The notes beneath the pieces were generated by a model that saw nothing but the letters and a program-made list of their open reading frames with translations, made no database searches and was not told where the DNA came from. From assembly GCF_036417845.1 (NCBI RefSeq), contig NC_090020.1:36998425-37062424 (forward strand): a stretch of DNA of 64,000 nucleotides, given 5' to 3'. The DNA is from Apteryx mantelli (Eukaryota > Chordata > Aves > Apterygiformes > Apterygidae). The position numbers and the translations under genes are program-made. This document shows positions 49,301 through 62,759 of the stretch, piece after piece (within the stretch, counting starts at the first letter, position 1; each line of letters starts with the position of its first letter).

Positions 49301-50920
49301 ACATTTTATTAAGCAACAAATGACTATATGGTTAAACAGGTTTTAGAGTCGTATTTCAGAGTAAGCTTCAAAGGACAACTCTTGTTTTATTACCGAAAAA
49401 AATTAAGAGGACACCTAAACCAAACAAAATCCTCTCAGTCTCTTTCTAATTTTTCTTTCTTCCTCACTGAGGAATAATGTGAGCTGACTGATTCTGGGAC
49501 ATAAGTTACTACACAATTTAAGATATCACAAGTGCTTGATCACTTTTCCTATTATAAAAAAACCTAAGATAGTTCAAATAGTGCAAACAGAAGGGCTTAC
49601 ATGCAACAGACTAAACAGAAATAAATATTTACACTGGTGTCAAGTTCAGAGGGGGAGAGCGACAAAAATACCGCAGCGTGGCATTTCGGTGAAGCGAAGC
49701 ACGCTACCGGCAGCCTACAACGAGACCAATTGTACCATCTTCAAGGCATAATCAGGACGCCCTCGTGTTTGTAAAACACTGCTGCAGATGTGACAACGCA
49801 GTAATTTCACACAAGTATTACGCACTTCAGAAAGCCCTTCTGCAGTTAATACCTCTTTTTAGAGAGGAAAAAGCTGATTAGACTTAACTACTTACTTGGT
49901 GCTAGAATTCAGCAGATTCTTACTTCCACAAAAATAGTAATAATAAAAAAAAAACCCAAAGAACAACCCACCACCCAAAACACACCTTCACAAAACAGAG
50001 AAGCCAAGGACTACAGATTGCACCTATTTGTCACTTAGCAGACACACAAGTGCTCCAGCCTGCAGAAAACGCCAAAGCCTTTAGGTCTGCTTTAACCACC
50101 AGATCTGCTACTGTATCCCCCTTCACACATCAGTCAGTTTGCTGCCACATTTTAACGGGGGTGTGCACACAATAAAATGAGTGGATACTATTTCCTCTTG
50201 ACTATTCTCTCCACGTAGGAATATCACTCTTCGTTTATAATGGAAACATTGCCATTTTAATCTGAATTCAACAAAGCTGTTGAATCTCACTGACCGGAGA
50301 AATGTGCCTACAGGTTTAATTTCTTCAGGGCTAGGGCCATACAGAAATCCATTTTTATATCCACTCTAGTCCTCCAACAGTCAGTTTTATCCACATTGCT
50401 TTTATCATAGCAACTTTAAATACCTTTTCTTCCTCATTTCCTCATGCTCACTACTGAGAGTGGCCTAGCATTGGTGGCACAGTGTTTTATGGGGCTGCAC
50501 TATTTTCATGTTTAGTTTACAAAAAATAACAAAAAACCCTGCACACAAAACTGTATATTAAAACCTGTCAATATTTTTAAGCACTTTAGGTTAAAAGCAG
50601 TAATTAGGCACCCTTCCTATTTCTCTCTCATGCAAGTCCCATTTCCTTATTCTCTGAAGTACACAGATTTTAGTGTCCCCCCCCTCCAAACCTTCCTTTC
50701 TTTGCATTACAATCCAAACAGGCATTTCATTTTCAAAGCTGAATTCTGCTGTTACAAAAAGAAAGTATGCATTTGATATTTCTCCCTGGAGAACAAAAGG
50801 CCCCGTAGGCTCTCTTGCTTGCGATTCTGTACATCAGCACGCCTATTCTTGCGCCGGCATTTCTTCTTCTCTTCACAAGTTCAGTGATGCCCAGCTGTTA
50901 CCACAAACACATGCAATCCA

Positions 50921-50942
50921 ATATATATATATATATATATAT
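50921..50942. repeat. (AT)11 microsatellite
   Basis: Eleven perfect AT units followed by GTGCGTGTGC. Confidence 0.95.
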
Positions 50943-52622
50943 GTGCGTGTGCATCTATGCTGCATGCATGCCAAATTTGCTCGGAATATGTGCCTAGAGG
51001 GATTTATTTTCCCATTGGAACACTGGTCTACTATTTAACCATCATCCTAGTGCTCAGGAATTAAACATTCTAAAATAATTGGAGAACAGCAAGCTATATT
51101 TAAAACAAGATTAATTCCAAGCAAACAGTTAAACATAAGGTCTTATATTAACTTTATTATGGCCTTTCAAGAACTTTACCTGGAGCGGGCTTGGCTTGGA
51201 AGCTCCCTATGTTCAGAGGAAATTTATGAATCATAAGAAGTAATTTCCTTTCATAAATCATACATTCGCTTAACATAAAGTTTTAGTTCCCTGTTCAACA
51301 CAGCCAAATGTGCTTTCTTTAGAGAATTTAATTCCCAATAGCATTGGTTCTTCAGTTCCCCAAATTGATAAGGCACCCCAAAAGGCAAGTTTTATGCAAA
51401 TATACATGATGAGGTAAAGATTAATAATTACAGTTTATGTAATCATCTTTTTGAAGCCTCTGCAGTGACATAATCTCTAAAAGCCTATCATTCCAGGATA
51501 ATTGCCTGATTATCATCTGCTCAATCCTATCCAGGTCTGCTCCTCCACTTTATTCTCATTTTTGTCCAATTCTTCTTTCTCTGCCCACCACATCATCCTA
51601 TATGCCCCTACCCAATTTTTCCATCCTTTGCTCACTGAAGATCGGAGGGTCTGAAGCCCAGGATATTCTCTAGCAGCCAGCCCTCCAAGTAACCTGCCTT
51701 CACTCTTCCAACTTCAAAACAAGGGTAATAACGCTGACCTCCCTCTCAAATAAGGGGTGGGCTGCATTGCAAAAATCTGCATTCAAAGTCGGCAGCACAG
51801 CTCCAGGGGTTTCCGGGGACAAGACTTTAACTGGTGTTTAGGGCAGGATGGGAGGATACTGTTCTATGCTCCTGCCACAAATTTCCATAGCACTCACCTG
51901 AGTCCAGCTGGCGCCACGCTCACTGCCCATCAGAAGCATTTTCAGTTTTTAAGTAGGTAGGCAGATTCAGGAGGTCACAATTTCTTTTAGCAAAAGGAAA
52001 CTCCAAAGCTCTGTGCCACCCCAGAGCCCCATGGACAGAGGGAAGTAAAGCAGGAGGAAGACAGCCGCTGCTGAGCAATTCCCGCTGCACACAGCGAGGG
52101 GATGAGCTCTGTGCCTCTGCTCCAAACCGCTGGCCAGCACCGCTCCACTAGAACCCGAGCAGGTTATGAAATGCAGGACTATGCCAGCAAAGAAGTACTG
52201 AACTTTGCTCAGCAAAGTTAGGAGACAAATCCCTATGCTAGCCCCAAATTATCTCCCAATCCACTCCAGTAACCACATACCGACTCTAAACAATCTTGAG
52301 TCAAAACCCTAATCGAGCCCCACCAAAGGGATCAGGCAAAATTAAAATATTCTAACTTGGGAACATACAGACTAGGAAGTAGCTAGTCCTTTGATATTAT
52401 TTTTCAGAAATTTGAGCTGTCTCCTTTTATTATAAGCAGTAAGTAATGGCCACCTCAAGACATCAGTCAAGCAGAACACAAAGGAAGGTTAAGATCATAC
52501 TGAAAAAAAACCATCCCTACCACAAGCAAGAGAAAAATAATTAGGAAGACTCTGTATCTGTCAAAGACAGCTTGTTATAAAACCACACTATTTTCTGAGA
52601 CTTATGAGCTGAATTTACAATT

Positions 52623-52633
52623 GGGGGGGGGGG
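52623..52633. repeat. poly(G) run, 11 G
   Basis: Uninterrupted run of 11 G on the plus strand within the large CDC42SE2 intron. Confidence 0.93.
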
Positions 52634-53739
52634 AGCTACAGTAGCTTAAAACTATTTAAAGAATTCCATGTGAGCCTCTCCCTTTCCATGCCAGGTCACT
52701 CTCAGAGCATGACATGCCAACAAATCACTCAGTGTCACACATTTATTTGAAGGAGAAAAGACAAAGGAAGATGGTATCTCTCCTCAGCTGCAGGGAACGA
52801 CAGCTCTACACCCAGGTAGCGAAGAAGTCAGAAATGACTTGGAAAACAAAAATAAGTTGCGGGGTTGGGAGAAGCATTACCTCCCTCAGTCTGCACCAGA
52901 GCGTGCTTCACAGCTACGGTGTTTCTGCACAACCCACGCTCCTCTCCTGTCCTTGGTGGCAGGCTATAAATCCTGAGTTACAGAAGCTGGCATTTTTGAG
53001 TGAGCAGCCAAGCCACCCTGAAGATCAAAGGGAGAAAAATCATTGCAATCATTTACCTATTAAATCTCTGGCTTAAGAAGTACCTTACAAATTTGAGGTC
53101 TCTGAACATCTATGAAGAATAGCTATAATAATTAAACAAACTCTGATACCATGCATGTCTGACACGTAAGCAAGAGTCACAACAGGAACTGCAGAACCGT
53201 AGGCTTCAGGAACAACATCTGAAAAAGAAAGACTTGCTACAATTATTTTAAAACGTCAATGTTTAAGAATTAAAGATGCAAAGATATGCGGAGACCTTTA
53301 CAATAGGCAAGGTTCAGTTTTCATGATTTGCAAGACATTTAAAATGCATGTTTTGTGGGCTACCTTGTGTTGCACATTGGTCTAAGAACTATCTCTAATA
53401 AAGCATCTTGGCTCCGTTACAGAGAACTTGCAATAAAAATCCAATAATAATAGAGCAGCAGAGGAAGCTTTTACTCTCTGTACTCCCTTCATGGTCACAA
53501 GTATGTAAGAGTCAATCAGTCCTTACAGTACAGCATATATACAATTTACTACATGGCAACAGCTGACTTCTCTGCTCATTAACACAAAGTGTCCTACCAT
53601 AGAGACAGGGGAAATTGCAAATGTCTTGGACATATGCCCAAGTCCCTTCTGCCTCTAGGTGTTGTCAAGGAGAAGTGCCCCTAATGCCACAGGCTGACAT
53701 CTTCAGGTCACCCATCTTTACTATTTTGACATAGAGTTT

Positions 53740-53753
53740 GGGGGGGGGGGGGG
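53740..53753. repeat. poly(G) run, 14 G
   Basis: Uninterrupted run of 14 G on the plus strand within the large CDC42SE2 intron. Confidence 0.93.
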
Positions 53754-55573
53754 AAGAATCTCTGAACTGCCAAGCACCAAGCCAAGATTCAGGCAAGTCA
53801 AAAAACATCATAACTCTGTGGCTTTAACCTCCGTAAGAAAAATTACGCAGAAAGGTTGCTTTGGATTTGTTCGTTTTGGAAACACTTCAGCGCCGTTTCC
53901 AAGGTTGGCTGCAAAACTCTCAGCTTTTGCTAGGCAGAAGTCAACCGTTTCTGGTGGCAGCTCCTTTTACCAGCGACTCATACTGGGTTTTGCTTTTGAA
54001 GATGCCCTCTTGCTGAAAAATTAGGAGGAGAGATTAAAAAACAATTCAAGGGCTCTAACTAACTTAGGGAATCTCCCCATGTTTAAGCAGAAAACTTGTG
54101 CTCTATATAGTCTGTAGATATTTGAAGAAGGGCATAGTATGCTTTCAATATGCAGATAATGGCAGAACACACCTTCATCAAAAGAAAGTTGGCATAATTC
54201 TTGTATTTTTTCCCCAGAAGAGCTATTTTCCCCATCAACTGGTAATGTATTAAATAAATAGCACTGATACAGCCATCTTCAAGAATTCCTAAAAAATTCA
54301 CAGCTTCATTCATAATAAAGGATCACAAAATGCTCAGTTATTTTCCATTCAGGTATTCATAAATACCTGCAGAATACTACCCTTTTTTGTGGTAAACACT
54401 ATTACTTGGACATCGCATCAAATATTTCAAGACATGAGGGGACTAATTTAAGAGAAAATCTAAAGTAGCCCCACTAGGCTAAAAAAAGCAGAACAGACAG
54501 GTCACGGTTGAAAAATATGCTGCTTATTTAACTCTACCCTGTTTAACAAGGTGTTCCCTAAGGCTAGTTCTATAGAAACACCACTGAACAGCAGAAAAAA
54601 AAAAAAGAAAAAAGGGGGGGGGGATTCAAAACATCCGAAACTTCCAGCTCAATAATGTAATTCAATACTACAACATCTGGGGACTCTGTAGAATTATCAC
54701 CTTCTACCTTTGAAGTCTATAATAGGCTTATTGTATGTGGTAGGTTGATCAAATTTTATGATTAAGCAAGCCTGAATATTTTGGTCTTTCTGAGAGAGAA
54801 CCTACACTCACAGAGCACTGTGGTACTGAACCTGGCCTAGCAGTTCTTTGACAGCAAACGCCTCATTTTCTATGCATGTTGACTGAGGATGATTTAGTCT
54901 GCATTTATTATTACACTGAATGCTTCAGTATCTGTATTGTGTCCAAGGTCTTATAGTGGTAGATCTATGCTTAGCCATAGATATCTCCTTCTGTAGGAAG
55001 AGAACTAGAGGTGACCACATCAGTGGTTAGTTTCCTTAAGTGACCAGTGTCAAGATGATTTATGTCTTGTAGCATTACTCCGTCAATAAACACACCGGTA
55101 CGTGTACTGTTTCCATTATCACCAGAGAAGAAGGTCAGCATTTGTCAGCAGTGTCCTCTCATTACAGGGGTCAGGTCTACTAGCAAAGATGGCCCATCAA
55201 GGTTATCCCACCTCTTCATTAATATTGTACACTGTGAAGTTGCTCTACTGGGCCCTGGTCTTCTGACCAAATTAAATGCAATTTTCTTCAAAACTTGTTT
55301 TTTTCCCTCCCTTCTTCCGTTTCACCCAATAAGCCTCCAGAACACCTCAGTTTTGAGAAAAGCTAAGGCAGGAACATTCAGTATAACAGCATGGCCCAAT
55401 TTAACTTGGGCAACAGAAGTTTTGGAAGAATGTTTTACAGCCTAGTTTGAAATCATTTGAATAGAAACCCAACTCTCACAACTGCACAACTTTAAGTTTT
55501 GGCCTCTAACACTGTCACTTAACCAGAGATGATACCCAAGACTGGCTTGAAGTGAAAATAAATTGCTCTTCTG

Positions 55574-55595
55574 CCCCCCCCCCTTTTTTTTTTTT
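55574..55595. repeat. C10 followed by T12
   Basis: Ten C directly followed by twelve T, so the minus strand is an A12G10 purine tract. Confidence 0.9.
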
Positions 55596-56397
55596 AAATA
55601 TGGGCTTCCCCACTTTAAATCCAGATCTTTCATACCTACTTCATATGTTGAAAAAGGCCAAAGAAAACTTCATTTTCTAATCTGTGGCACAGCATCCAGC
55701 AAAATTATAACAGCCCTTTGACAAAATGCAAAATGAAAATCCTCAAAACAGGACACAAGGGACAAAGAAGAAATTAAGTAACTGGAGAAGGAAGCTCAGA
55801 GCAAGGAGAAGGAGACCCCAGGTTATTCTTTTATTGCAGAGCAGTAATTTTACTGCAAGATCAAAGGAAACTGAAGAGTTCAACTGCACCGGGCACTGGC
55901 CCAAACACAGGTGGGAGTGCACCAGATTGTGACCAAAGACTTCCCAGACCAAGAATTAACTTTGCAAGTTAAAAATGGACAGGACAAAGACACAAAAAAA
56001 GAAGGAAAATAACAGACTCTTATGAGCTCAGCCTAGGAAAGCAACCATGGGCATGTTCTTCTATGTAGAGCTGCAGGAGAAATGAAGCTCACAAAGCTGC
56101 TGCTACGAAGCAAAGCATCTGGTAGCGGGGATTTGGCAGAAGTTACTGAAACACAGCAGTGGATGAGGCTGTAGCACACAGGAAGCACATCGGAGAATGG
56201 GAGGAATTTTTCAACTAGTCACTTAGAAGTGCAAAATTGGCTTACAGGAGCTACACTTCCCACTGATACTCTCTGTAAGAAGTGTGGTACAATCATGGAA
56301 AGTGCTACTCTTCTCAAAACAAAGCAAAAAAAAAGGGGGATAAGGGATTAAGTTCAGGCCATTTAAAGAACCAAGAAAAATTTGCCCACAGCTGTTT

Positions 56398-56421
56398 CTT
56401 AAGAGATTAATATCTCTTAAG
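56398..56421. repeat. Palindrome with 10-base arms
   Basis: CTTAAGAGAT, a TAAT centre, then ATCTCTTAAG: two perfect 10-base arms with a 4-base loop. It lies about 170 bases from the stem-loop at 56593-56638. Confidence 0.93.
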
Positions 56422-56592
56422 TCATCTCCATAGTGTCATGAAAACAAAGACAAAACCAACCAGTTGTCTTAAGTCTTCATTCTAATAAAATATACTTTCA
56501 GTCAATATCTGATGAGAAAAACCTAAAAGTTGATACAAAAATACCTTTCCTTGCCTTATGGTAGCATTCTTCCAGTGCTCTAGTATGGAAAA

Positions 56593-56638
56593 GTTCCCGG
56601 GCTGTTAAGCCGTGAGACCTAACCCAGCCATCGGGAAC
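56593..56638. repeat. GC-rich stem-loop
   Basis: GTTCCCGGGCTG (56593-56604) pairs with CAGCCATCGGGAAC (56625-56638), with a two-base bulge and a 20-base loop. The GC-rich arms stand out in an AT-rich intron. No RNA family was recognised. Confidence 0.8.
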
Positions 56639-59600
56639 ATGCTTCCTTCAGCTTTATAACTATTCAGTTTTGTTTCCTTGCATACTCAAGTTCTTCAGTC
56701 ATCATCCTATTTTATCGAAAAATAAAGCTCTGTGTTCAGACATGCCCCTTCCATGATCTTATTATGAGTCTTACAGTCTTGGAAACACTAAGTGAAATAT
56801 TTAGCAATCAAAGTAACCTCAGGAGCAAGAGTACAACACTGTTTTCCAAGAAGACTGTGCTTCATTTCACAGCAGCACAGTGCACCCACTTAGCTCTGAT
56901 AAAGGACAAAAAGAGGCTATAGATGCACAAGTAATACATTGCAATAAAGACGATGGCAATGCCTTAAAGCCTGTCTTTTTAATTAAGGAACCTCCTAAAG
57001 TGCACTAATATATAACCACAACATTGTTACTCTACTGCTCTGGGGTACGCTATTAGAGAAGTGATACCAGTGAAGTAATGTATTTTTATTGCCATCAAGT
57101 TTACAAATCTGTCTACAAAGCCTAGAACGTACGTGCACGTTTTTGTTCTCTGCAGGGGCATCTAGGGTTCAAAACCATGAAAACCCACTGGAAAGAATAA
57201 ATACGCAATTCCAGAAGGCCTGCAGAGTATCAGAAATAGCTAAAAAATGTCTTAGTATACAGTCTGAATAATAGTCTTCTACCAAATTCACTGAAAGGAC
57301 TCCGTGCATGTATTTTTTTTTCCTCCATTTTAAGTGCACTACAGTTGCATAGAATAAAGGTGTGTATTGAAGACAGCTAACACAATAACATAGGATTTTG
57401 CTAGAAGGAAGCAACAGAGTGCTCCTGCCTCCGGGATCTCAAGAGAGATTGAAAACCCATCACTCAATGAAAGCTATAAATAGCAGAGAAACACACACAG
57501 CTACTTCAAGTTTTGTATCTTTCCTCCAGTGAAGAGGAAAACAAACAAGCAAAAAAAAAGAAAAGAAAAACCCAAACCCACCGCCTTAAAGTTCATGTCA
57601 ATAGCCATGACATTCAATGTGTCCCAGATACCAGCATCTGACAAAGACTATGAGAAAAATCCATGCTTCAGAGAATGCCAACTTTAAAAACATGGAAGAA
57701 ACATTTTCAGCATGGGACAGAATAAGCAGCAGATTAAGTAGCTTCCTGCTTTCAAGGTCTTTATTTTGAGAGACTGGTTGTCAGCGTTTCTGCAAGCCCC
57801 GATTAGTGCTCCGACAGGAGGCTTCGCATAAGGGCTGAGCTTCCAAGCGAGAGCTGCCACGCTGTCAGTCAGGCCACAAGAAAAGCTGCGATGCACCAGG
57901 TCGGGTGAAAGGCGGCACACGGAAGAGATGAAACTGGACAGAAGACAGAGTTTCTCCTGAGCGACTGGATTCAATCGACAATAAACTGACAGCAGGGGAT
58001 GGAGAAGTAGCTTTTTTGCAAGTGTGCATGTTTCCCCTTACCTTTTGATACAACAAGGCAGTAAGGACCAGTATCTCTGCACTAAAAATTAGCATGTTTT
58101 TCAATGAATAAGTCTCCTGAACACATGATCTCACAACACCTACAAAGACAGGGAAAACTAGACCGATTTATCAGCTTGTTTACACCGATGGTAGATGCAT
58201 TGCTGCATACGTCAGAGCAAAACCATTTTCCTGTGCTCATTCAGACGTATACGTAGCTGATTAAATACTCCCGTTCGATGCAACAGTGCATGGCCAAATG
58301 ACTGCTGCACAATACCATGCAGAGTAAATCAAGCTGCATAACGCTATAGGAAAAAGACAATAAAATACCTATTTCCACAGCTATTTTGAGATGCCTCCTG
58401 AAGAACTCTGGCACTTCCTCACCAGCAGGCTCCTACAGCATTTGAAAGGCAGATTTCAGGAACTAGGTCAGCGCTTAACAAAGTGCTATTTGTATCCTAA
58501 ACATAAGGATGGTTTTAATTTTCTAAGCAAATGCACACCACCAGATCAGCAGAAACATATGAAAGAGGGTCGTTTCCCCCCTTTCTGCAATTCTGAAGTG
58601 TGTTCTCCACCCTTCCCATGAGTCATGACCCACAGATCATTAAACGCTGCATTAACATACCACATATTTCTCGGGCAATAGCTTAACTGTATCATAATAA
58701 GGAGCAAGACAGAGATCTTGGGGGGCGGGAGGGGGGAAGACAATATTTCATTTTCCATTATTAAGATATTCAAAAAAATACCTCATTTTTAGTTTAAAAA
58801 TATAATAATTCAAAAACTTTGCAAGTAACTTTCTGAAGGACTGCACAGGAGAGGACTGCATCTTCTCACGTCGCTATCCAAGATAAACCCTTCCCCTCAC
58901 TCATATTAGAAGTGAGATAAAGTTGCATTTATTTGTTAGAAATGTTAACGGTCACATTTCTAATACTTGTGTTACCACTTGAGGATTAGTCTTGCCATCA
59001 GGCTTTGCGCAACTACAATTTCCATCTTTTACCTTAAGTCATCAGACATGAGGTTTTCAATCCTTTGCCTTCCCTAAAGCAAAATATTACCATCTGAGCA
59101 TATTAATGTGAGTTTGCACTATTCACTTATATCCTTCAGTAGTCACCGTGCTCGTTTCCACATACTTTTGGGAGATGACTGGCCCTTCCATACATTCATT
59201 TAGCTTGATCTAGATGCCACACTCAATACAATGATTTTTCTCAGGTGTTAATCAAGTTCCTGGTTAATTCCCCCTGCATGGTGGACAGATTTTCTCTCAA
59301 CAGCACTGGACCCAAGAACACCTTCTAAAGCTACTTTTTCAGGTGTATGGACCGCATACTTTCCTTTCATGTAATGCTTTGATTTGTTCTTTTATCCAGT
59401 TGTTCAGTATGTACTTGGTTGCACTACAGCCATTCCAAACCCTAGAAAAAGGAGCATTTGAGGTATGAGTGTGTCCCTTCACCCTCCCAAAGTTTCACGT
59501 CAAATCACCAAAACAATTAAGGCTGAAATCCTGACTTCATTTAAGCGAATGCTAAAAGAGGTGGAGGACTGCATTTCACCCTGTATTTCTTAACAGAGAT

Positions 59601-60003
59601 ATTTCCTTTCATCAGCATTATCCAGACATATCTGAAGACTGGCCTTAAACAATAACAAAAGTCATTACATTTCCAGATTTCCACCTGCTTTTTGGCAGAT
59701 TTTAGAGTGATAATTTAGGTCCCTCGTCACCCTCCCCTTTCTCCTTCTCTACAACTCAAAAGTATAAAGGTTCTTTTCAGAGAAATTGGATAGATTTAAG
59801 ATTAAGGATAAGAAAATATCTGCATGACATCAGTCTAGAACAGACATTTTTCTGTCCCAGCTAAGCCAAAATGGTAGGTAATTCCTTAATTCTCACTAAG
59901 CTTAGTCCAAGAGCACTCATTTAAAAAGCTAAAACAAAACCAGAAAAAGCGAACAATGCAGTTAATTATACACAAGCCAAACAGTACCAATATTCGTACT
60001 TAC

Positions 60004-60057
60004 AGGCTGGGGCTGTTCTGCAATACAGCAGTTGAAACACAGCCAGAACTCGCTCAT
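60004..60057 (-). CDS. CDC42SE2, first coding exon (residues 1-18)
   Basis: This exon encodes MSEFWLCFNCCIAEQPQP, the N-terminus of CDC42 small effector 2, identical to the mammalian protein as I recall it. The short hydrophobic start with cysteines 10 and 11 is the known lipid-attachment and membrane-targeting region of this family. The minus-strand donor is CCT followed by GTAAGTACG, in phase 0. ATG at 60055-60057 is chosen because the product then has the family length of 84 residues; the context AACAATGAGC is acceptable. The exon continues upstream as 5' UTR (see 60058-60328). Downstream the transcript is spliced across about 32 kb to the CRIB exon at 27620-27721. Confidence 0.97.
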
Positions 60058-60328
60058 TGTTTACAGTCTGAAGCGCGAACACGGGTGAAGAGCAGGACTC
60101 ACGCTTGGCAGAAGCGTCTCCAGGCAGCAAGTTCTTTAAATAAATTTAGTTATAATGGTTCCAATGTGAAAATCTTTCCTCCGCTGAACTTTTCTCCAAA
60201 GACAAGTCAGTCCCAGGATAAGCAGGCTGAAAATAAAAAGCAGTATTTGAGAGTCTTCCTCCAGAAGGTTGGTCCCAGCACCATGGAAGTGTTACGTATG
60301 CGTCTTTGGTCCCTAGCGTTATGCGAAC
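60058..60328 (-). other. Probable 5' UTR part of the first CDC42SE2 coding exon
   Basis: The exon with the start codon must extend upstream to a splice acceptor or a transcription start. Two minus-strand acceptors look usable: GCGCTTCAG ending at 60068 (UTR of only 10 bases in this exon), and the better CTGTTTTCAG ending at 60329 (271 bases of UTR). The choice cannot be settled from sequence alone. No TATA box or CpG island marks a promoter here. Confidence 0.4.
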
Positions 60329-61935
60329 CTGAAAACAGAGAAGTGCATTACATCAGAAAGAAAGAAGATACAGCATCTCACACTTGCAGACAGCCACCCA
60401 CACCAGTGATTTCTTGATAATATCTCCAGCTACAGAGCAGAGACACTACCATGTCACATGCTTACTTCTACAGTGACAGCTGAAAATAGCATATACCAGA
60501 AATTCGCACAAAGCTCAGCCTCTGTCTCTAACTTTTGTTGGATGAACCAGGGCAAAGAACCGGCGTCCGATCTTTTGCCAGCCATCCATTTGATCTATTC
60601 CAAGCTTTCAAACGTCTTTTTTAGAAGTGGCAACTGACCATACACTCCTTGAGCTTCTTAAGGAATTCTACCCATTGACACGTCACATTTCCCAGTGGAA
60701 GAACTACCCAGTCCATTCACAGAGCAAAGTTTAAATACCATTTAACCACAGCCCTGTAGCACAGCTGCCAAAGCAGTGCTTTTTTTTCTAAACTGGGGGA
60801 GGAGGGGGGGGGGAGAACGGGACACTAAAAAAAACCCAAAACCCTCCGTATTCTGAAAACTAGCAAGAAGGGCAGATTTGGTCAACACAAGATACTTTTC
60901 CTTTACTCTCTCCACCTTGCTACTTTGTGTACAGTTGCCTTCGAAATAAGTTACTCTTTTCCACAAACCTCTAAAATTCCTCATGTGGAACAACTGAGGC
61001 TCCAGATGCCAACCATTCTTTTGCTAAACTGAAGTTTATTGGTTAATCTCCAGCCCAGTTTCCTTTGGTAAGAGTGCAATAAAAATTCCTAAGAGATTTC
61101 ACTCCTGTCATTTATCTTGCCATCTACCTCGCACTTACTTTGTAAAAAATGGGAATGAAGTAAAGAGTATTCAGAAAATTTTACATTTATACTCCTTAAT
61201 AATTCTAAATATGACTGCATCTTCATTCATGTAAAGTTTATGCCCATAGCTATGTATTATTATTCATATGCAGTTCTTTACACTGTCAAATGATTTGGGG
61301 TCCCCATGGGATGCATCAACTCTGTATCCATGTACATACATGCAGGCAATTTGTCATCGGCTTAGAGGAGCTAGTTCTGTGGCAGGGCAGTTGCTCCTAT
61401 TTACTCTCTTTATCAGACCTCCACATATCGCATGCTTACAGCCATGAGGTCCCAGATTTGCTACACACACACAAAGTTACTGTACTAGCGTGCAGCCAGC
61501 AACAGCCAGGTACTTTCCAGGACTGTTGGCGACGGTGCACAGGTGCAGCAAAACAGCGGCACCCTCCCTGTGCTAAGCCCAAAGCCTCTGGGCAGCCTTC
61601 CCACTTCTTACCTTTTGAGAAACTAGCAGAGGTACTTTAAGAAATTAGGTGGTGCTTCTGCGGCATGCATTTAGCAGCAAAGCCCTAGGAAAAGCACCTG
61701 TCTTTCTCAATTTTGAAAAAGCCACTGGCAACATTTAAAGCAAGCTTATATCCCTGTCTGTATCATTCCTTGCACAAAGATTAGGACAAGGGGTGACGGG
61801 GGAGATACTTTGCTACTTTTCCCTATTCCTAGTACCGTACAGTGGAAAGCAATTTTACCAGAAGAACACTTGAGTTTCCTGGTTCTGCAATCAGTACTGA
61901 GGAGTTTTTTCAATGTATTTTTCTCTTAAGGGGGG

Positions 61936-61986
<51 letters not shown>
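61936..61986. repeat. (AAC)17 microsatellite
   Basis: Seventeen perfect AAC trinucleotides preceded by GGGGG and followed by AAAA. Confidence 0.97.
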
Positions 61987-61988
<2 letters not shown>

Positions 61989-62759
61989 AAAGTCTAGTGG
62001 GAAGAAATCATTTCTAGCAAGCCTGGAGAAAACTGACAGTAACTCCACCTTTTAAAAGGCAAAAAAAGGTCAGAGGTAGTTGTTAGAGTGCTGGATTTTT
62101 ATACGGCCCACTGCTAAACACATGATCGTTACAGTAGACAAGCTGAGAAAAAAAGCCAGGTACAAATCTGCTGCATCAGAATGGGGAGAGAAAAAAAAAA
62201 AAAAAGCAGTTAAGCTGATCGCAAAAAGAGATATCAACACTGTAGGGTCAACAGTAACATGCTAGTAGCTCTCTTGCCCTGTTAGTAACTTGTTTAAAGA
62301 ACGAGTTGGAACAGGAAAATTCTGTTTCACTTTTCCTAATTATTGGTTAAAAAAACAAACAAACAAACAAAAAGCACCGTACTGATTATCCCTGCAACTA
62401 CTGATCAGGTAATCGCACAGTATCGACCCCACAACAATCTCGTGGGAAAGCAGTCCCACAAAGACTGGCCTAGCTCCAATCTAACTACAGTTACCCAGAT
62501 TTTCAGCGGCGGTGCCGCCTCACAGCCAGTTCCCCAGTTTCTCATAGAACGAAGTTTTCAATATGGTACAGCGTGAACAACAAGGCACACGACAAGCGCT
62601 GCTGCATTGGTCTGTCTAGACCTCCCAGATTAAGAGGATAACCCAGCGGGGCTCCAGACTGAAGCACGCGGTGCAAGACAGCAGCTCCGTCACTCTTCAG
62701 TTTTGCCCTTGACATAATTTATGGTGCTGTTTAAGTGCCCTAACACCAGGCAACCCATG

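Larger units (their letters stand above)
27722..60003 (-). other. CDC42SE2 large intron between coding exons 1 and 2
   Basis: Phase-0 GT-AG intron of about 32.3 kb. The minus-strand donor is GTAAGTACG after codon 18 and the acceptor is CTTTCAG. Its main content is the antisense CR1 LINE at 31143-35142 and an older CR1 fragment near 42060-42475, plus microsatellites and homopolymers listed separately. In the remaining sub-stretches (27722-31142, 35143-42059, 42476-60003) I saw no host exon, RNA gene or other recognisable element. Scattered ORFs of up to about 160 codons have no recognisable similarity. Confidence 0.9.

Noticed and set aside
59956-60417. 153-codon plus-strand ORF over the first CDC42SE2 exon
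   Set aside because: Antisense to a certain coding exon, composition unremarkable, no recognisable domain.
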